A stretch of 64,000 nucleotides of DNA, taken from positions 2,538,457 through 2,602,456 of the forward strand of contig CM062292.1 in assembly GCA_031216915.1 (NCBI GenBank), given 5' to 3'. The first letter of the stretch is position 1, and the number at the start of each line of letters is the position of its first letter. The position numbers and the translations under genes are program-made. Positions 44,301-57,059 of the stretch are shown here, piece after piece. Below the pieces are notes generated by a model. The model ran no database searches and was not told the origin of the DNA. It was given only the letters and a program-made list of their open reading frames with translations. This DNA comes from Pictodentalium vernedei. Taxonomy: Eukaryota > Mollusca > Scaphopoda > Dentaliida > Dentaliidae.

Positions 44301-45420
44301 CTCATTACTATAACACGAAACCCCGTGGTTCCATGCTCTCATTACTATAACACTAAACCCCGTGGTTCCGTGCTCTCATTACTATAACACTAAACCCCGT
44401 GGTTCCGTGCTCTCATTTCTATAACACTAAACCCTGTGGTTCCGTGCTCTCATTACTATGACACCAAACCCCGTTGTTCCGTGCACTCGTTACTATAACA
44501 CTAAACCCCGTGGCTCCGTGCTCTCATTACTATAACACTGAATCCCGTGGTTCCATGCTCTCATTACTATAACACTAAACCCCGTGGTTCCGTGCTCTCA
44601 TTACTATCGCACTAAATGCCGTGGTTGCATGCTCTCGTTACTATAACACTAAACCCCGTGGTTCCGTTTTCTCATTACTATAACACTAAACCCCGTGGTT
44701 CCGTGCTCTCATCACCATCGCACTAAATGCCGTGGTTCCGTGCTCTCATTACTATAACACTAAACCCCGTGGTTCTGTGCTCTCATTACTATCGCACTAA
44801 ACCCCGTGGTTCCATGCTCTCGTTACTATAACACTAAACCCCGTGGTTCCGTGCTCTCATTACTGTAACACTAAACCCCGTGGTTCCGTGCTCTCATTAC
44901 TATCGCACTAAATGCCGTGGTTCTGTGCTCTCATTACTATAACACTAAACCCCGTGGTTCCGTGCACACATTACTATCGCACTAAACCCCGTGGTTCCAT
45001 GCTCTCGTTACTATAACACTAAACCCCGTGGTTCCGTGCTCTCGTTACTATAACACTAAACCCCGTGGTTCCGTGCTCTCATTATTATCGCACTAAATGC
45101 CGTGGTTCCGTGCTCTCATTACTATAACACTAAACCCCGTGGTTCCGTGCTCTCATTACTGTAAAACTAAACCCGGTGGTTCCGTGCTCTCATTATTATC
45201 GCACTAAATGCCGTGGTTCCGTGCTCTCATTACTATAACACTAAACCCCGTGGTTCCGTGCTCTCATTACAATAACACTAAACCCCGTGGTTCCGTGCTC
45301 TCATTATTATCGCACTAAATGCCGTGGTTGCATGCTCTCGTTACTATAACACTAAACCCAGTTGTTCCGTGCTCTCGTTACTATAACACTAAATCCCGTG
45401 GTTCCATGCTCTCATTACTA
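41396..45420 (-). repeat. 37-bp satellite block, about 105 copies (inverted arm)
   Basis: CCCCGTGGTTCCGTGCTCTC + ATTACTATAACACTAAA is the unit, the inverted relative of the preceding 38-bp unit. The first 300 bp (41396-41700) hold transitional, strongly diverged units such as CTCATGGTCATCAGGCTCTA. Subtypes (TATCGCACTAAATGCC, GTGATGTGCTC, GGCCCCGTGCTCCC) recur in the same order in places, so multi-unit blocks have been duplicated. Confidence 0.92.
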
Positions 45421-45526
45421 TTCTGGACACCACCAAGAATCTGATTTAAATCACTGGACATGCACATTATCATGATAATTCATTTATCTGACAATTCTGT
45501 CACATAAACAAACAATTAAATCTTAA

Positions 45527-46129
45527 CCCTTTTACCCAACGCAATGTATTCTCAAATATCGCCAGTTAATTTCATTATTTTTTCATTTTTTGTCTGAAAA
45601 ACATAGCGTCGCCTGAGTGCTAGAATGTTCTATGTCCCATAGGGGAGATAATACATAGTCCCATAGGGGAGATAATACATAGTCCCATAGGGGAGATAAT
45701 ACATAGTCCCATAGGGGAGATAATACATAGTCCCATAGGGGAGATAATACATAGTCCCATAGGGGAGATAATACATAGTCCCATAGGGGAGATAATACAT
45801 AGTCCCATAGGGGAGATAATACATAGTCCCATAGGGGAGATAATACATACTCCCATAGGGGAGATAATACATAGTCCCATAGGGGAGATAATACATAGTC
45901 CCATAGGGGAGATAATACATAGTCCCATAGGGGAGATAATACATAGTCCCATAGGGGACATAGAACATTCTAGCACTCAGGCGTCGATAGGTTATGACCC
46001 CTCGTTGGAACGAGCTCGTTGCAACGAGTGGCCGTAACCTATGTTTTTGAGACAAAAAATAAAATAAAAAATAGTTATTCAAGAATATTTTTTTGCATGT
46101 GTCCTCTGCTTTTCATGTTAGGTAAAGGG
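45527..46129. mobile_element. piggyBac-type MITE (family 1), copy 4, split by another element
   Basis: TTAA at 45523-45526 and 46130-46133. Ends CCCTTTTACCCAACG and GTTAGGTAAAGGG. At AAAAACATAG (45597-45606) it is interrupted by the element at 45607-45986 and resumes at GTTATGACCCCTCGTTGG. Without the insertion it would be of normal family length. Confidence 0.88.
45607..45986. mobile_element. Inverted-repeat element with 24-bp minisatellite core, copy 2, ATAG TSD
   Basis: Flanked by ATAG at 45603-45606 and 45987-45990; uninterrupted MITE copies have a single CATAGGTTATG here. Ends CGTCGCCTGAGTGCTAGAAT and its mirror (one mismatch). The core is about 13 near-identical 24-bp units, ATAGTCCCATAGGGGAGATA + ATAC. 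The minus frames through it are repeat translations. Confidence 0.9.
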
Positions 46130-46133
46130 TTAA

Positions 46134-47033
46134 ATTAGTTTTAAACATATTTGATACATAATGTTCGGGCGATCAATGAAACGCGCATAGAATGTAGTAT
46201 CCATGCGCCTGATATGATACCTCGTAGCGCTACGGGAAACGAGTCGTCTATATGATACGGAATCAGAATGGGTTGTCTATATGATAAGGAATCAGAACAC
46301 ATTATGCGATACGTACCGTTTCTCGTGGTTTTCAGGCCAAAATCTATATGATTGTTAGATGAAAATAATGCACAAGTAGGAAATTCCAGGTTTCACGTTT
46401 TCGATACCTGGGAAATATACAGCACGTAACCGGGAATGAAGTGTAGCACTGTTTGTGTATTGAATTGAAGTTTTCTGAATTGAAACTTTGTAGAATTTCG
46501 TTAGCCTTTCCACGCCCGAAATTTTTACAGTCCTGTTTCCTGACGAACCATTTTCAACAAATAACTGTTGCTCTCAGCCAGTTCTGGGGGACCTCTCCCA
46601 CCCCTTTTCAACAGCAAGATCGTCTTCACCTGCTTCAATATTCAAACTTCTCTTCATTTTCAGAATCACCAGTATCACTATTCACTACCTCCTCCAACAT
46701 CAACACCTTTTTACAGCTGTCACTTAAAGCAGAGGAGACTGGTGGCGGCAGTGAAGAACATGGTGTTGATGCTGGAGAAGGTAGAGGTGAAACGAAATTG
46801 AAGCGGGTTTGGGTTTTCATATTTATCTTAGGAAAAGAACTTTTCCTTTTGGAGAGAGATTGCCAATGAAATATGCCCATTGTCCTTTAAAATAAATGCG
46901 TCATGTTACCCTCGTAAATTTGGTTGATATTACCCGGGAAAGTTCCCGGTTCCCGGTTCTGGGGTTAATTTCATTCCCGTTCCTGGTTTTGAGAAAACCA
47001 GGGAATATATTAAACCCTATGTACAAATATATA
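46134..47033. other. No gene established; open frames on both strands at 46453-46880
   Basis: A plus frame of 138 codons and a minus frame of 81 codons overlap between 46453 and 46880. The minus one (SKRKSSFPKINMKTQ...VNSDTGDSENEEKFEY) has a more protein-like composition but no family I recognise. Near 46390-46450 and 46930-46990 CCCGGTT/CCAGG-type words recur. Intronic with respect to the claudin-like gene. Confidence 0.35.
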
Positions 47034-47035
47034 TA

Positions 47036-48611
47036 CTACTCAAAGTTTGCTAAGCACCAAGCATATCCAACTACCTATTTTACATTTTAGTTGAAATATT
47101 GTTATGAAAAGTGTATATATTTTATATTTAATGATATCTTTAATGATTTAAGCACACAAATTGAGATTTTGTTTGTGTTTGACATTATTTTGTAGCTTTT
47201 GTATACGATAATCATGGGAAATGGATATTATTGGTGAAAGAGGAAATTTTTCAAATTTGCCAAAAAGTTGACGGAGCGAACTGATATGGGTTCAGCATTG
47301 AATATGAGACCCATTATTGTTAATTACAGCTTGACAACGTCTTCTCATGCTCCCAATCAGGTTCCAGATGGCCCTTTGTGGGATATTGTTCCATTCTTGG
47401 ATCAGCATGGCACCAAGCTCCTGGCCACTTCTTGGCTTGACTGGATGGGCTGAAATGGCAAGCTGCAACTCATTCTAGACATTTTCGATTGGATGGAGGT
47501 CAGGGGATCTTGCTGGCCAGTCCACACGCTCAATCCCCTACCCCTGTAGGTGCTCCCGGACAGTATAGGCAACATGAGGACGGGAATTATCGTCCATCAA
47601 AATGAATCTATCACCCACTGCACCTGCATAAAATCTGACGTGGGCATTCAGGGTCTCATCAATATACTGCTGTGCAGTCAATGTACCACGGTCAAGGACA
47701 CAGAGCTCTGTACGTCCATCCCAGCTGATGCCGCCCAGACTATTATTGACCCTCCATCATAGCAGTCATGCCCAGCAATGTTGGCTGCATGGAATCGCTC
47801 TCCTGGACTTCTCCATACCATAGAACCCCTGTATGTGTAGTCTAGGCAGTACCTTGACTCGTCTGTAAAAAGGACAGATCGCCAATCTTCTCTGGTACTT
47901 GCAACATGTCTATGACCCATTCATATCGTGTCTGACGGCGTTCTGGGAAAGCGAAATGCGAATACATGGTCTTCTCGATCGGAGACCACCTTCGTACAAC
48001 CTTGCCCGGACAGTCGGCGTCGAAACATTTACCCCGGATGCACTCTGAAGGTTACTGCAAAGCTGGGTTGCTGTTATAAGGCGGTTGCTATGGTCCCGAA
48101 TGATCATCAAAAAAACGATTTTCAGCTGCAGATGCTGCCCTGTCTCTGCCATCACCATGTCGGCTTACTAGTGTGCCATACTGCTGAAATCTTGCTCAGG
48201 CTCTGGTGATCAGGGTATGGTGCACACCAAGAGCTTCACCAACTGACGATGCGTAGCCCTTTTTCCACCATCCCAACAGCCCGCCACATTTCTGCTTCAG
48301 ACAAATGTCTTCTAACAGTTGCTTTCGCCATATTCAGTCATTAAATCGTAAGGGTTTGTGTTAAAATGAAGATTTAATACCCTACACATGGCATGTACAT
48401 GTAGACAGTACACGAAAATATCATGAAAATCAAGGGGTATATGCTTTCCATGACTGTCTCGAAACGTCTGCCTGTCAAGAGAGCTAATGTAAACACTTGG
48501 GACCATCTGAATACATTCCTCAATCATATCCACCAAATATATCGCAAATATGTCACAATCAAATTTTACAATGATGTGTGAAATATGTGGTGCTTAGCAA
48601 ACTTTCAGTAG
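47036..48611 (-). mobile_element. Tc1-like transposon, copy 2 (1576 bp)
   Basis: TA at 47034-47035 and 48612-48613. Ends CTACTCAAAGTTTGCTAAGC and the complement with one change. Same orientation as copy 1 at 21601-23232, and about 55 bp shorter because it lacks the AATT-rich insertion. It lies in the claudin-like intron, about 290 bp from the exon at 48902. Confidence 0.9.
47292..48331 (-). pseudogene. Tc1-like transposase, frame-disrupted, copy 2
   Basis: Starts at ATG 48329-48331 (MAKATVRRHLSEAEMW) and reaches the TGA equivalent to copy 1 at 47292-47294. Pieces in different frames include GVNVSTPTVRARLYEGGLRS and the first catalytic Asp region WRSVLFTDESRYCLD, which copy 1 has lost. Later pieces include QRFI-like and DDN-type segments broken by shifts. 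The two copies are damaged at different places. Inactive. Confidence 0.8.
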
Positions 48612-48613
48612 TA

Positions 48614-48900
48614 TATGATGTGTTTTATCTTTTTAGGGTATTGTCTGTTTGACAACCGCGGATTAATACGACTCCCCTGGGAAAATGATGCAGTTATGGA
48701 TATTCCAATCAATACGTATGTAATTTGCCTCAAATATAGCAAAATATTTGCACAACCTACCGCAAATTTATGTTGGATCCTATAGAGTACCCATGGTCTT
48801 ATTGAATAAATATATCTTTATATATCTCTGATAACTTTAAACCACAGAAAAGTGAAGATGTTTTTCTGTGTTTCGGTGAATAAAAGAAGCAAAAATCCTA
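48614..48900. other. Intronic unique sequence
   Basis: Short unique AT-rich stretch between Tc1 copy 2 and the claudin-like exon; no feature. Confidence 0.5.
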
Positions 48901-48901
48901 C

Positions 48902-49039
48902 CTGAAACATAAGCTAAAATATTCGCAAGAAGAGAGAGCTTGTCTATTTGCTTCAGAAAGTACACTATACACGAGGCTAAAGTCACAACGACCAACAAAA
49001 TTCCTGTTACTTCAAAAAATCTAGCAGCATAAACTCCAC
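48902..49039 (-). CDS. Claudin/PMP22-like four-TM protein, internal exon
   Basis: Acceptor on the minus strand is CATATTCATATTTTTCAG and donor is CAG/GTAGGA. The 138-bp exon is phase 1 at both ends. It encodes 45 whole codons: GVYAARFFEVTG, then a hydrophobic TM2 (ILLVVVTLASCIVYFL), a short charged cytoplasmic loop (KQIDK) and the start of TM3 (LSLLANILAYVS). The AAR(A/F) opening of TM2 right after the first extracellular loop is as in claudins and PMP22 relatives. Joined to 37749-37915 it makes a continuous TM2-TM3-TM4 unit with no frame break, which is strong support for one gene. The downstream intron is 10,986 bp. Earlier exons with TM1 and the W-GLW-C-C motif are not in view. Confidence 0.75.
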
Positions 49040-49140
49040 CTGAAAAATATGAATATGAATACAACTTAAAATATAAATTGTTTTCAAAAACTCAATATGC
49101 AAATGAAAATCTTTCTAAAATGTTGAACTTTAGAATATAA

Positions 49141-49750
49141 AACTATTCATCGGGATATTATTGGTCGGGTCACTATTGATATGGAAACTATTGACAGGGA
49201 TTTTATTGGTAGGGGCACTATTGATATGGAAACTATTGGCAGGGATATTATAGGTAGGGGCACTATTGATATGGAAACTATTGGCAGGGATATTATTGGT
49301 AGGGGCACTATTCATATTGAAACTATTGGACGGGATATTATTGGTAGGGGCACTATTGATATGGAAACTATTGGCAGGGATATTATTGGTAGGGGCACTA
49401 TTGATATGGAAACTATTGGCAGGGATATTATTGGTAGGGGCACTATTCATATTGAAACTATTGGACGGGATATTATTGGTAGGGGCACTATTGATATGGA
49501 AACTATTGACAGGGATATTATTGGTAGGGGCACTATTGATATGGAAACTATTGGCAGGGATATTATTGGTAGGGGCACTATTGATATGGAAACTATTGGC
49601 AGGAATATTATTGGTAGGGTCACTATTGATATTGAAACTATTGGACGGGATATTATTGGTAGGGGCACTATTGGTATGGAAACTATTGGCAGGGATATTA
49701 TTGGTAGGGTCATTACTGATAAAAACATTATTGACGGTGACATTGCTGAT
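49141..49750. repeat. 45-bp higher-order array (3 x 15 bp), about 13 copies
   Basis: Each unit is GGCACTATTGATATG + GAAACTATTGGCAGG + GATATTATTGGTAGG, three variants of one 15-mer. Long frames (15-residue period) are open on both strands. Intronic. Confidence 0.92.
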
Positions 49751-50875
49751 AGGTCATTATTGAGAGGGCATTATTAATAGGGTCACTTTTGAAAGGGACA
49801 CTATTGATAGTGAATTGTTGATAGGGGAACTATTGATAGTGAATTGTTGATAGGTACACTATTGATAGGGAATTGTTGGTAGGGACACCATTGATAGGGA
49901 ATTGTTGATAGGGACACCATTGATAGTGAATTGTTGACAGGGGCACCATTGATAGTAAATTGTTGATAGGGACACTATTGATAGTGAATTGTTGATATGG
50001 ACACCATTGATAGTGAATTGTTGATAGGGACACTATTGATAGTGAATTTTTGATAGGGACACCATTGATAGTGATTTGTTGATAGGGACACCATTGATAG
50101 TGAGTTGTTGATAGGGGCACCATTGGTAGGGAATTGTTGATAGGACACCATTGATAGTGAGTTGTTGATAGGGACACTACTGATAGGGACACTAATGATA
50201 GTGAATTGTTGATAGGGACACCATTGATAGGGAATTGTTGATAGGGACACCATTGATAGTGAATTGTTGATAGGGACACCATTGATAGTTAATTGTTGAT
50301 AGGGGCACTATTGATAGTGAATTGTTGATAGGGACACTATTGATAGTGAATTGTTGATAGGGGCACTATTGATAGTGAATTGTTGATAGGGACACTATTG
50401 ATAGTGAATTGTTGATAGGGACACTATTGAGAGGGATACCATTGATAGTGAATTGTTGATAGGGACACTACTGATAGTGACTTGTTGATAGGGACACCAT
50501 TGATAGTGACTTGTTGATAGGAACACTTTTGATAGTGAATTGTTGACAGGGACACTATTCATAGTGAATTGTTGATAGGGAATTGTTGATAGGGACAATA
50601 TTGATAGGGAATTGTTGATAGGGACACTATTGATAGTGAATTGTTGATAGGGACACCATTGACAGTGAATTGTTGATAGGGGCACCATTGATAGGGAATT
50701 GTTGATAGGGACATCATTGATAGTGAATTGTTGATAGGGACACTATTGATAGGGACACTATTGATAGTGCATTGTTGATAAGGACACCATTGATAGGGAA
50801 TTGTTGATAGGGACACCATTGATAGTGAATTGTTGATAGGGACACTATTGATAGTGATATTATTGATGGTAACAT
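49751..50875. repeat. 29-bp array (15 + 14 bp), about 38 copies
   Basis: GACACCATTGATAGT + GAATTGTTGATAGG: a 15-mer fused with a 14-base derivative. The period of 29 makes the frame rotate, so the same peptides appear in all frames on the minus strand. Confidence 0.92.
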
Positions 50876-53800
50876 TATTGATGGCGAAACTGGTGATAGG
50901 GACATTACTGATAGGGACATTGTTTATAAGGACACTCTTGACAGGGCACCATTGATATGGACACCAATGAAAGAGACATTATTGATAAGGACACTATTGA
51001 CTGGGACATCATTGACAGAGATTCCATTGATAGGGACACTATTGACATGGACACTGTTGACGGGTATACCAATGCCAGAGACACCAATGACAGGAACACC
51101 ATTGACAGGGACACCATTTTCAGAGACACCATTGATAGGGACAATATAGATATGGGTACCATTGGTAGGGACATTATTGATAGAGACATTATTGATAGGG
51201 TCATTATTGACAAGGACACCATTGACATGGACACTATTGATAGGGACACTATTAACAGGGACACCATTGATAGGGATACTATATAAAGGAATTAGTCATT
51301 ATTGACATGGACACTATTGATAGGGACACTATCGACAGAGACACCATTTACAGGGACATCATTGATATGGACACTACTGACATGGACACTATTGATAGGG
51401 ACACTATTGATAGAGACATTATTGACAGGGACACCATTGGCAGATATACTATTGATAGGGACACTATTGACATGGACACTATTGATAGGGACACATTTTT
51501 GATAAGGACACTATTGATAGGGACACTACTGATAGGGACACCAATGACAGAGACACAATTGACAGGAACACTATTGATAGGGGCACTATTTACAGAGACA
51601 CGATTTACAGAGACACCATTGACATGAACACTACTGATATGGACACCATTGGTAGAGACATTATTGGCATAGGCACTAGTGACATGTGCACTATTGATAG
51701 GGACACTATTGATAGGGACACTGTTGACAGAGACACCATTTACAGAGACATCATTGATAGGGACACTATTCACATGGTCACTATTGATAGGGACAGTATT
51801 GATAGGCACACCGTTGATAGGGGCACTATTGATAGGGACACTATTGACAGGAGACACGATTTACAGAGACACCATTGACATGAACACCATCGATATGGAC
51901 ACTATTGGTAGAGACATTATTGGCAGAGGCACTAGTGACATGTGCACTATTGATAGGGACACTATTGAGAGGGACACTGTTGACAGAGACACCATTTACA
52001 GATACATCATTGATAGGGACACTATTGATAGGGACACTATTGACAGAGACACCATTTACAGAGACACCATTGACATAGACACTATTGATAGGGACACTAT
52101 TGTAGATACATTATTGACAGAGGCACTAGTGACATGAACACTATTGATAGGGACACTATTGATAGGGCCACTATTGACAGAGACACCATTTACAGAGACA
52201 TCATTGATAGGGGAACTATTGACATGGACACTATTGATAGGGACACTATTGATAGAGATATTATTGACAGGGGTACCACAGATAGGGATACTATTGACAT
52301 GAACACTATTGATAGGGACACTATTGATAGGGACAGGGACACTATTGATAGGGACACTACTGACAGAGACACCATTTACAGAGACACCATTGACATGGAC
52401 ACTATTGATAGGGACACTATTGACAGAGACACGATTTGCAGAGACACCATTGACATGTACACTATTGATAGGGACACTATTGATAAGGACACTATTGATA
52501 GGGGCACTATTGATAGGGGCACTATTGATGGGGCACTATTGATATGGACAATATTGATAGGGGCAGTATTGATAGGGACAGTCTTGGTAGAGCCATTATA
52601 GACAGGGGCACCATTGTCAGAGCCACTAGTCACAGGGACAGTATTCATAGGGACACTATCGACAGAGACACCATTGGCAGAGACACGATTGACAGGCACA
52701 CCATTGATAGGGACACCATTGGCAGAGCCACTAGTGACAGGGACACTATTGATAGAGACACCATTGGCAGAACACCATTGAAAGGGACACCATTGATAGG
52801 GGCACTATTGGCATGGACACTATTGATAGGGACACTATTGACAGGGACACCATTGGCAGATACACTATTGATAGGGACACTATTGATATGGTCATTATTG
52901 ATATGGACACTATTGAAAGGGACACTATTGGTAGCGACATTATTGACAGATGCACTAGTGACAGGGGACACTATTGGTAGAGACATTATTGACAGAGGCA
53001 CTAGTGACATGGGCACTATTGATAGGGACACTATTGGTAGATACACTATTGGTAGGGACGCTACTGACAGAGACACCATTGCCAGAGACACCAATGATAG
53101 GGACACTATTGGTAGAGACATTATTGACAGGGTCACCATTGACAGAGCCACTAGTGACAGGGAAATTATTGACAGGGACATCATTGACAGGGACACCATT
53201 GATAGGGCACTATTGGCATGGACACTATTGAGAGGTACACTATTGACAGGGACACTATTGATAGGGACATTATTGACAGTGGCACCAATAGCAGAGAAAC
53301 TAGTGACATGAGCACTATTGATAGGGACACTATTGGTAGAGACATTGTTGACAGGGACACCATTGGCAGATACACAATTGACAGGGACACTATTGACAGA
53401 TACACCATTGCCGTGGGCACTATTGGTAGGGACACTATTGGTAGAGACATTATTGACAGGGACACCATTGGCAGATACACCATTGACAGGGACACTATTG
53501 ACAGAGACACCATTGTCATGGGCACTATTGATAGGGACACTATTGGTAGAGACATTATTCACAGGGACACCATTGGCAGATACACTATTGACAGGGACAC
53601 TATTGACAGAGACACCATTGCATGGGCACTATTGGTAGGGACACTATTGGTAGAGACATTTGACAGGGGCACCATTGACAGAGACACCATTGGCAGATAC
53701 ACCATTGACAGGGACACTATTGACATGGGCGCTATTGATAGGGACACTATTGATAGGAACACTAATGATAGAGGCATTACTGACAGAGACACTATAGATA

Positions 53801-56800
53801 GGGACACTATTGGTTGAAATACTGCTGGCAGGACATCATTGGTAGGTTTGGTATGGACACTACTATTGATAAGAATACTGCCGGAAAGGAGATCATGGTT
53901 TGGACACTATTGATAGGGATACTGCTGGCAGGGACATCATTGATGGGGTTGTATAGACATTTACAGAGATACCATTGGCATGGACACTATTGATAGGGAC
54001 ACTATTGGTAGAGACATTCCTGACAGTGGAACCATTGACAGAGACATTAGTAACATGGACACAATTGAAAGGAACACTATTGATAGGGACACTATTGACA
54101 CTATTGGGCAGTATTGATAGGGGTACTATTGATAGGGACACTACTCATAGCACACTATTGATAGGGGTACTGTTGATAGGGGCACTACTGATATTGACAC
54201 TATTGATAGGGACACTACTGATAGGGACACTACTGATAGGGACACTATTGATACGGACAATATTGATACGGACAGTATTGGTAGAGCCAATATAGACAAG
54301 GGCACTATTGACAGAGACACCATTGGTAAAGACACGATTGGCAGGGACATCATTGATAGGGCCACCATTGGCAGAGTCACTATTGACAGGGACACCATTA
54401 ATAGGGACACTACTGATAGGGACACTATTGATAGGGACATCATTGACAGGAGCACCATTGACAGACACACCATCGACAGGGACACCATTGGCAGATACAC
54501 TATTGATAGGGACACTATTGATAGGGATACTATTGATAGGGTCATTATTGACAGGGGCGCCATTGGCAGAGTCACTATTGACAGGAACACCATTAATAGG
54601 GACACTACTGATAGGGACACTATTGATAGGGACATCATTGACAGGAGCACCATTGACAGACACACCATTGACAGGGACACCATTGGCAGATACACTATTG
54701 ATAGGGACACTATTGATAGGGATACTATTGATAGGGTCATTATTGACAGGGGCGCCATTGGCAGAGACACCATTGACATGGACACTATTGAAAGGGACAC
54801 TACTGATAGGGGTACTATTGATATGAACACTATTGATAGGGACTCTACTGATAGGGGCACTACTGATAGGGACACTATTGGTAGGGACACTATTGGTAGG
54901 GACACTATTGGTAGGGACACTATTGATAGGGACAATATTGATAGGGACAATATTGATAGGATCATTATTGACAAGGGCACCATTGGCAGAGACACCATTG
55001 GCATGGACACTATTGAAATGGACACTATTGGTAGAGACATTATTGACAGAGGCACCATTGACAGACACCATTGATAGGGGCACTATTTGGCATGGACACT
55101 ATGGATAGGGACACTATTGATAGGGACATTATTGTTAGGTACACTATTGACATGGGTACTATTGATAGGGACACTATTGATTGGGACATTAATGATATGG
55201 GCACTACTATTGATAGGGACATTATTGACAGGGACACCATTGGCAGATACACCATTGATTGGGACACTATGGATAGGGACACTATTGATTGGGACACTAT
55301 TGATAGGGAAACTATTGATAGGGACACTATTGATAGGGAAACTATTGATAGGGACACTATTGATTGGGACATTATTGATAGGGAAACTATTGATAGGGCA
55401 ACTATTGATAGGGACACTATTGATAGGGACACTATTGATAGGGACACTATTGTTAGGGGCACTATTGATAATGGCACTATTGATAGGGTCATTATTGACA
55501 GGGGTTCCATTGACAGAGACAACATTGATAGGGACGCTATTGACATCGACACTATTGCGAGGGACACTATTGACATCGACACTATTGAGATGGACACTAT
55601 TGATAGAGGAATTATTGACAGGGGCACCATTGGCAGAGACACCATTGGCATGGACACTATTGAAATGGACACTATTGGTAGAGACATTATTGACAGAGGC
55701 ACCATTGACAGACACCATTGATAGGGGCACTATTTGGCATGGACACTATTGATAGGGACACTATTGATAATGACACTATTGAGAGGGTCAATATTGACAG
55801 GGGCATCATTGGCAGAGAAACTAGTATCATTGGTAGGGACAATATTGGTAGCGACATCATTGACAGGGACACCATTGGCAGATACACCATTGACAGGGGC
55901 ACTATTGATAGGGACACTATTGATAGGAACACTAATGGTAGAGGTATTATTGACAGAGACACTATAGATAGGGACACTATTGGTTGGAAATACTGCTGGC
56001 AGGACATCATTGGTAGGTTTGGTATGGACACTATTGGTAAGGATACTGCTGGCAGGGACAGCATTGATAGAGACACTATTGGTAGGGATACTGCTGGAAG
56101 AGAAATCATTGGTAGCATTGGTAATATTGGTAAGAATACTGCCGAAAAGGAGATCATGATTTGGACACTATTGGTAGGGATACTGCTAGCAGGGACATCA
56201 TTGATGGGGTTGGTATAGACATTTACAGAGACACCATTGACATGGACACTATTGATAGGGACACTATTGGTAGTGTTGGAAAAGACATTATTCGTAGGGG
56301 TACTGCTGGCAGGGACATCATTGCAAGGGACACTATAGGTGGGATTCTGCTGACAGGGATATCATTGATAGGGTTGATAGGGACACTATTGGCTGGGATA
56401 CTGCTGACAGGGACATCATTGATAGGGTTGGTATGGACATTATTGGTAGGGAAACTGCTGGCAGGGACAGCATTGTAGGGACACTACAATTAAGGATACT
56501 GCTGACAGGGACATCATTGATAGGGACACTATTGATATGGACACAATTGGTAGGGATACTTCTGGCAGGGACATCATTGATAGGGACAAAATTGGCAGGG
56601 ATACTGCTGGCAGAGACATCATTGATAGGGACACTATTGGTAGAGATACTGCTGGCAGATACATCATTGATAGGGGCGCTATTGGTAGGCATACTGCTGG
56701 CAGAGACATCATTGATAGGAACACTATTGATAGGCATACTGCTGGCAGATACCTCATTGATAGGGGCACTATTGGTAGGCATAATGCTGGCAGAGACATC

Positions 56801-57010
56801 TTTGAAAGGGGCACTATTGGTAGGCACACTGCTGGCAGAGTCATCATTGACAGGAACACTATTGGTAGGCATACTGCTGGCAGAGACATCGTTGATAGGG
56901 ACACTATGGGTAGGCATACTGCTGGCAGAGACATCACTGATAGAGACACTATTGGAAGAGATACTGCTGGCAGAGACATCATTTATAGGGACTCTTTTGG
57001 TAGGAATACT
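50876..57010. repeat. 15-bp satellite, about 400 monomers with higher-order blocks
   Basis: GACACTATTGATAGG with frequent changes at ACCATTGACAGA, GGTAGAGACATTATTG and so on. Larger blocks recur: the stretch starting GCAGAGTCACTATTGAC is repeated at 54371 and 54566 (195 bp, 13 monomers). A block of about 120 bp ending GGCACTATTTGGCATGG occurs near 54990-55100 and 55630-55745. From about 55990 a TGCTGGCAGGGACATCATT-type variant dominates. Many long frames on both strands are by-products. Intronic. Confidence 0.95.
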
Positions 57011-57059
57011 GCTGGAAGAGACAGAAAATTAGAAAGAAATATTGACTGGAACAGTGTTT

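Noticed and set aside
41396-45420. CRISPR-like array because of many short regular repeats
   Set aside because: There are no distinct spacers; the whole 37-bp unit repeats, and the DNA is eukaryotic.
45620-46082. Minus-strand frames with MGLCIISP-type and YGTMYYLP-type repeats
   Set aside because: Translation of the 24-bp core of a mobile element.
46453-46880. A transposase or host gene from the overlapping frames
   Set aside because: No domain could be recognised on either strand and both strands are open; kept only as an uncertain region.
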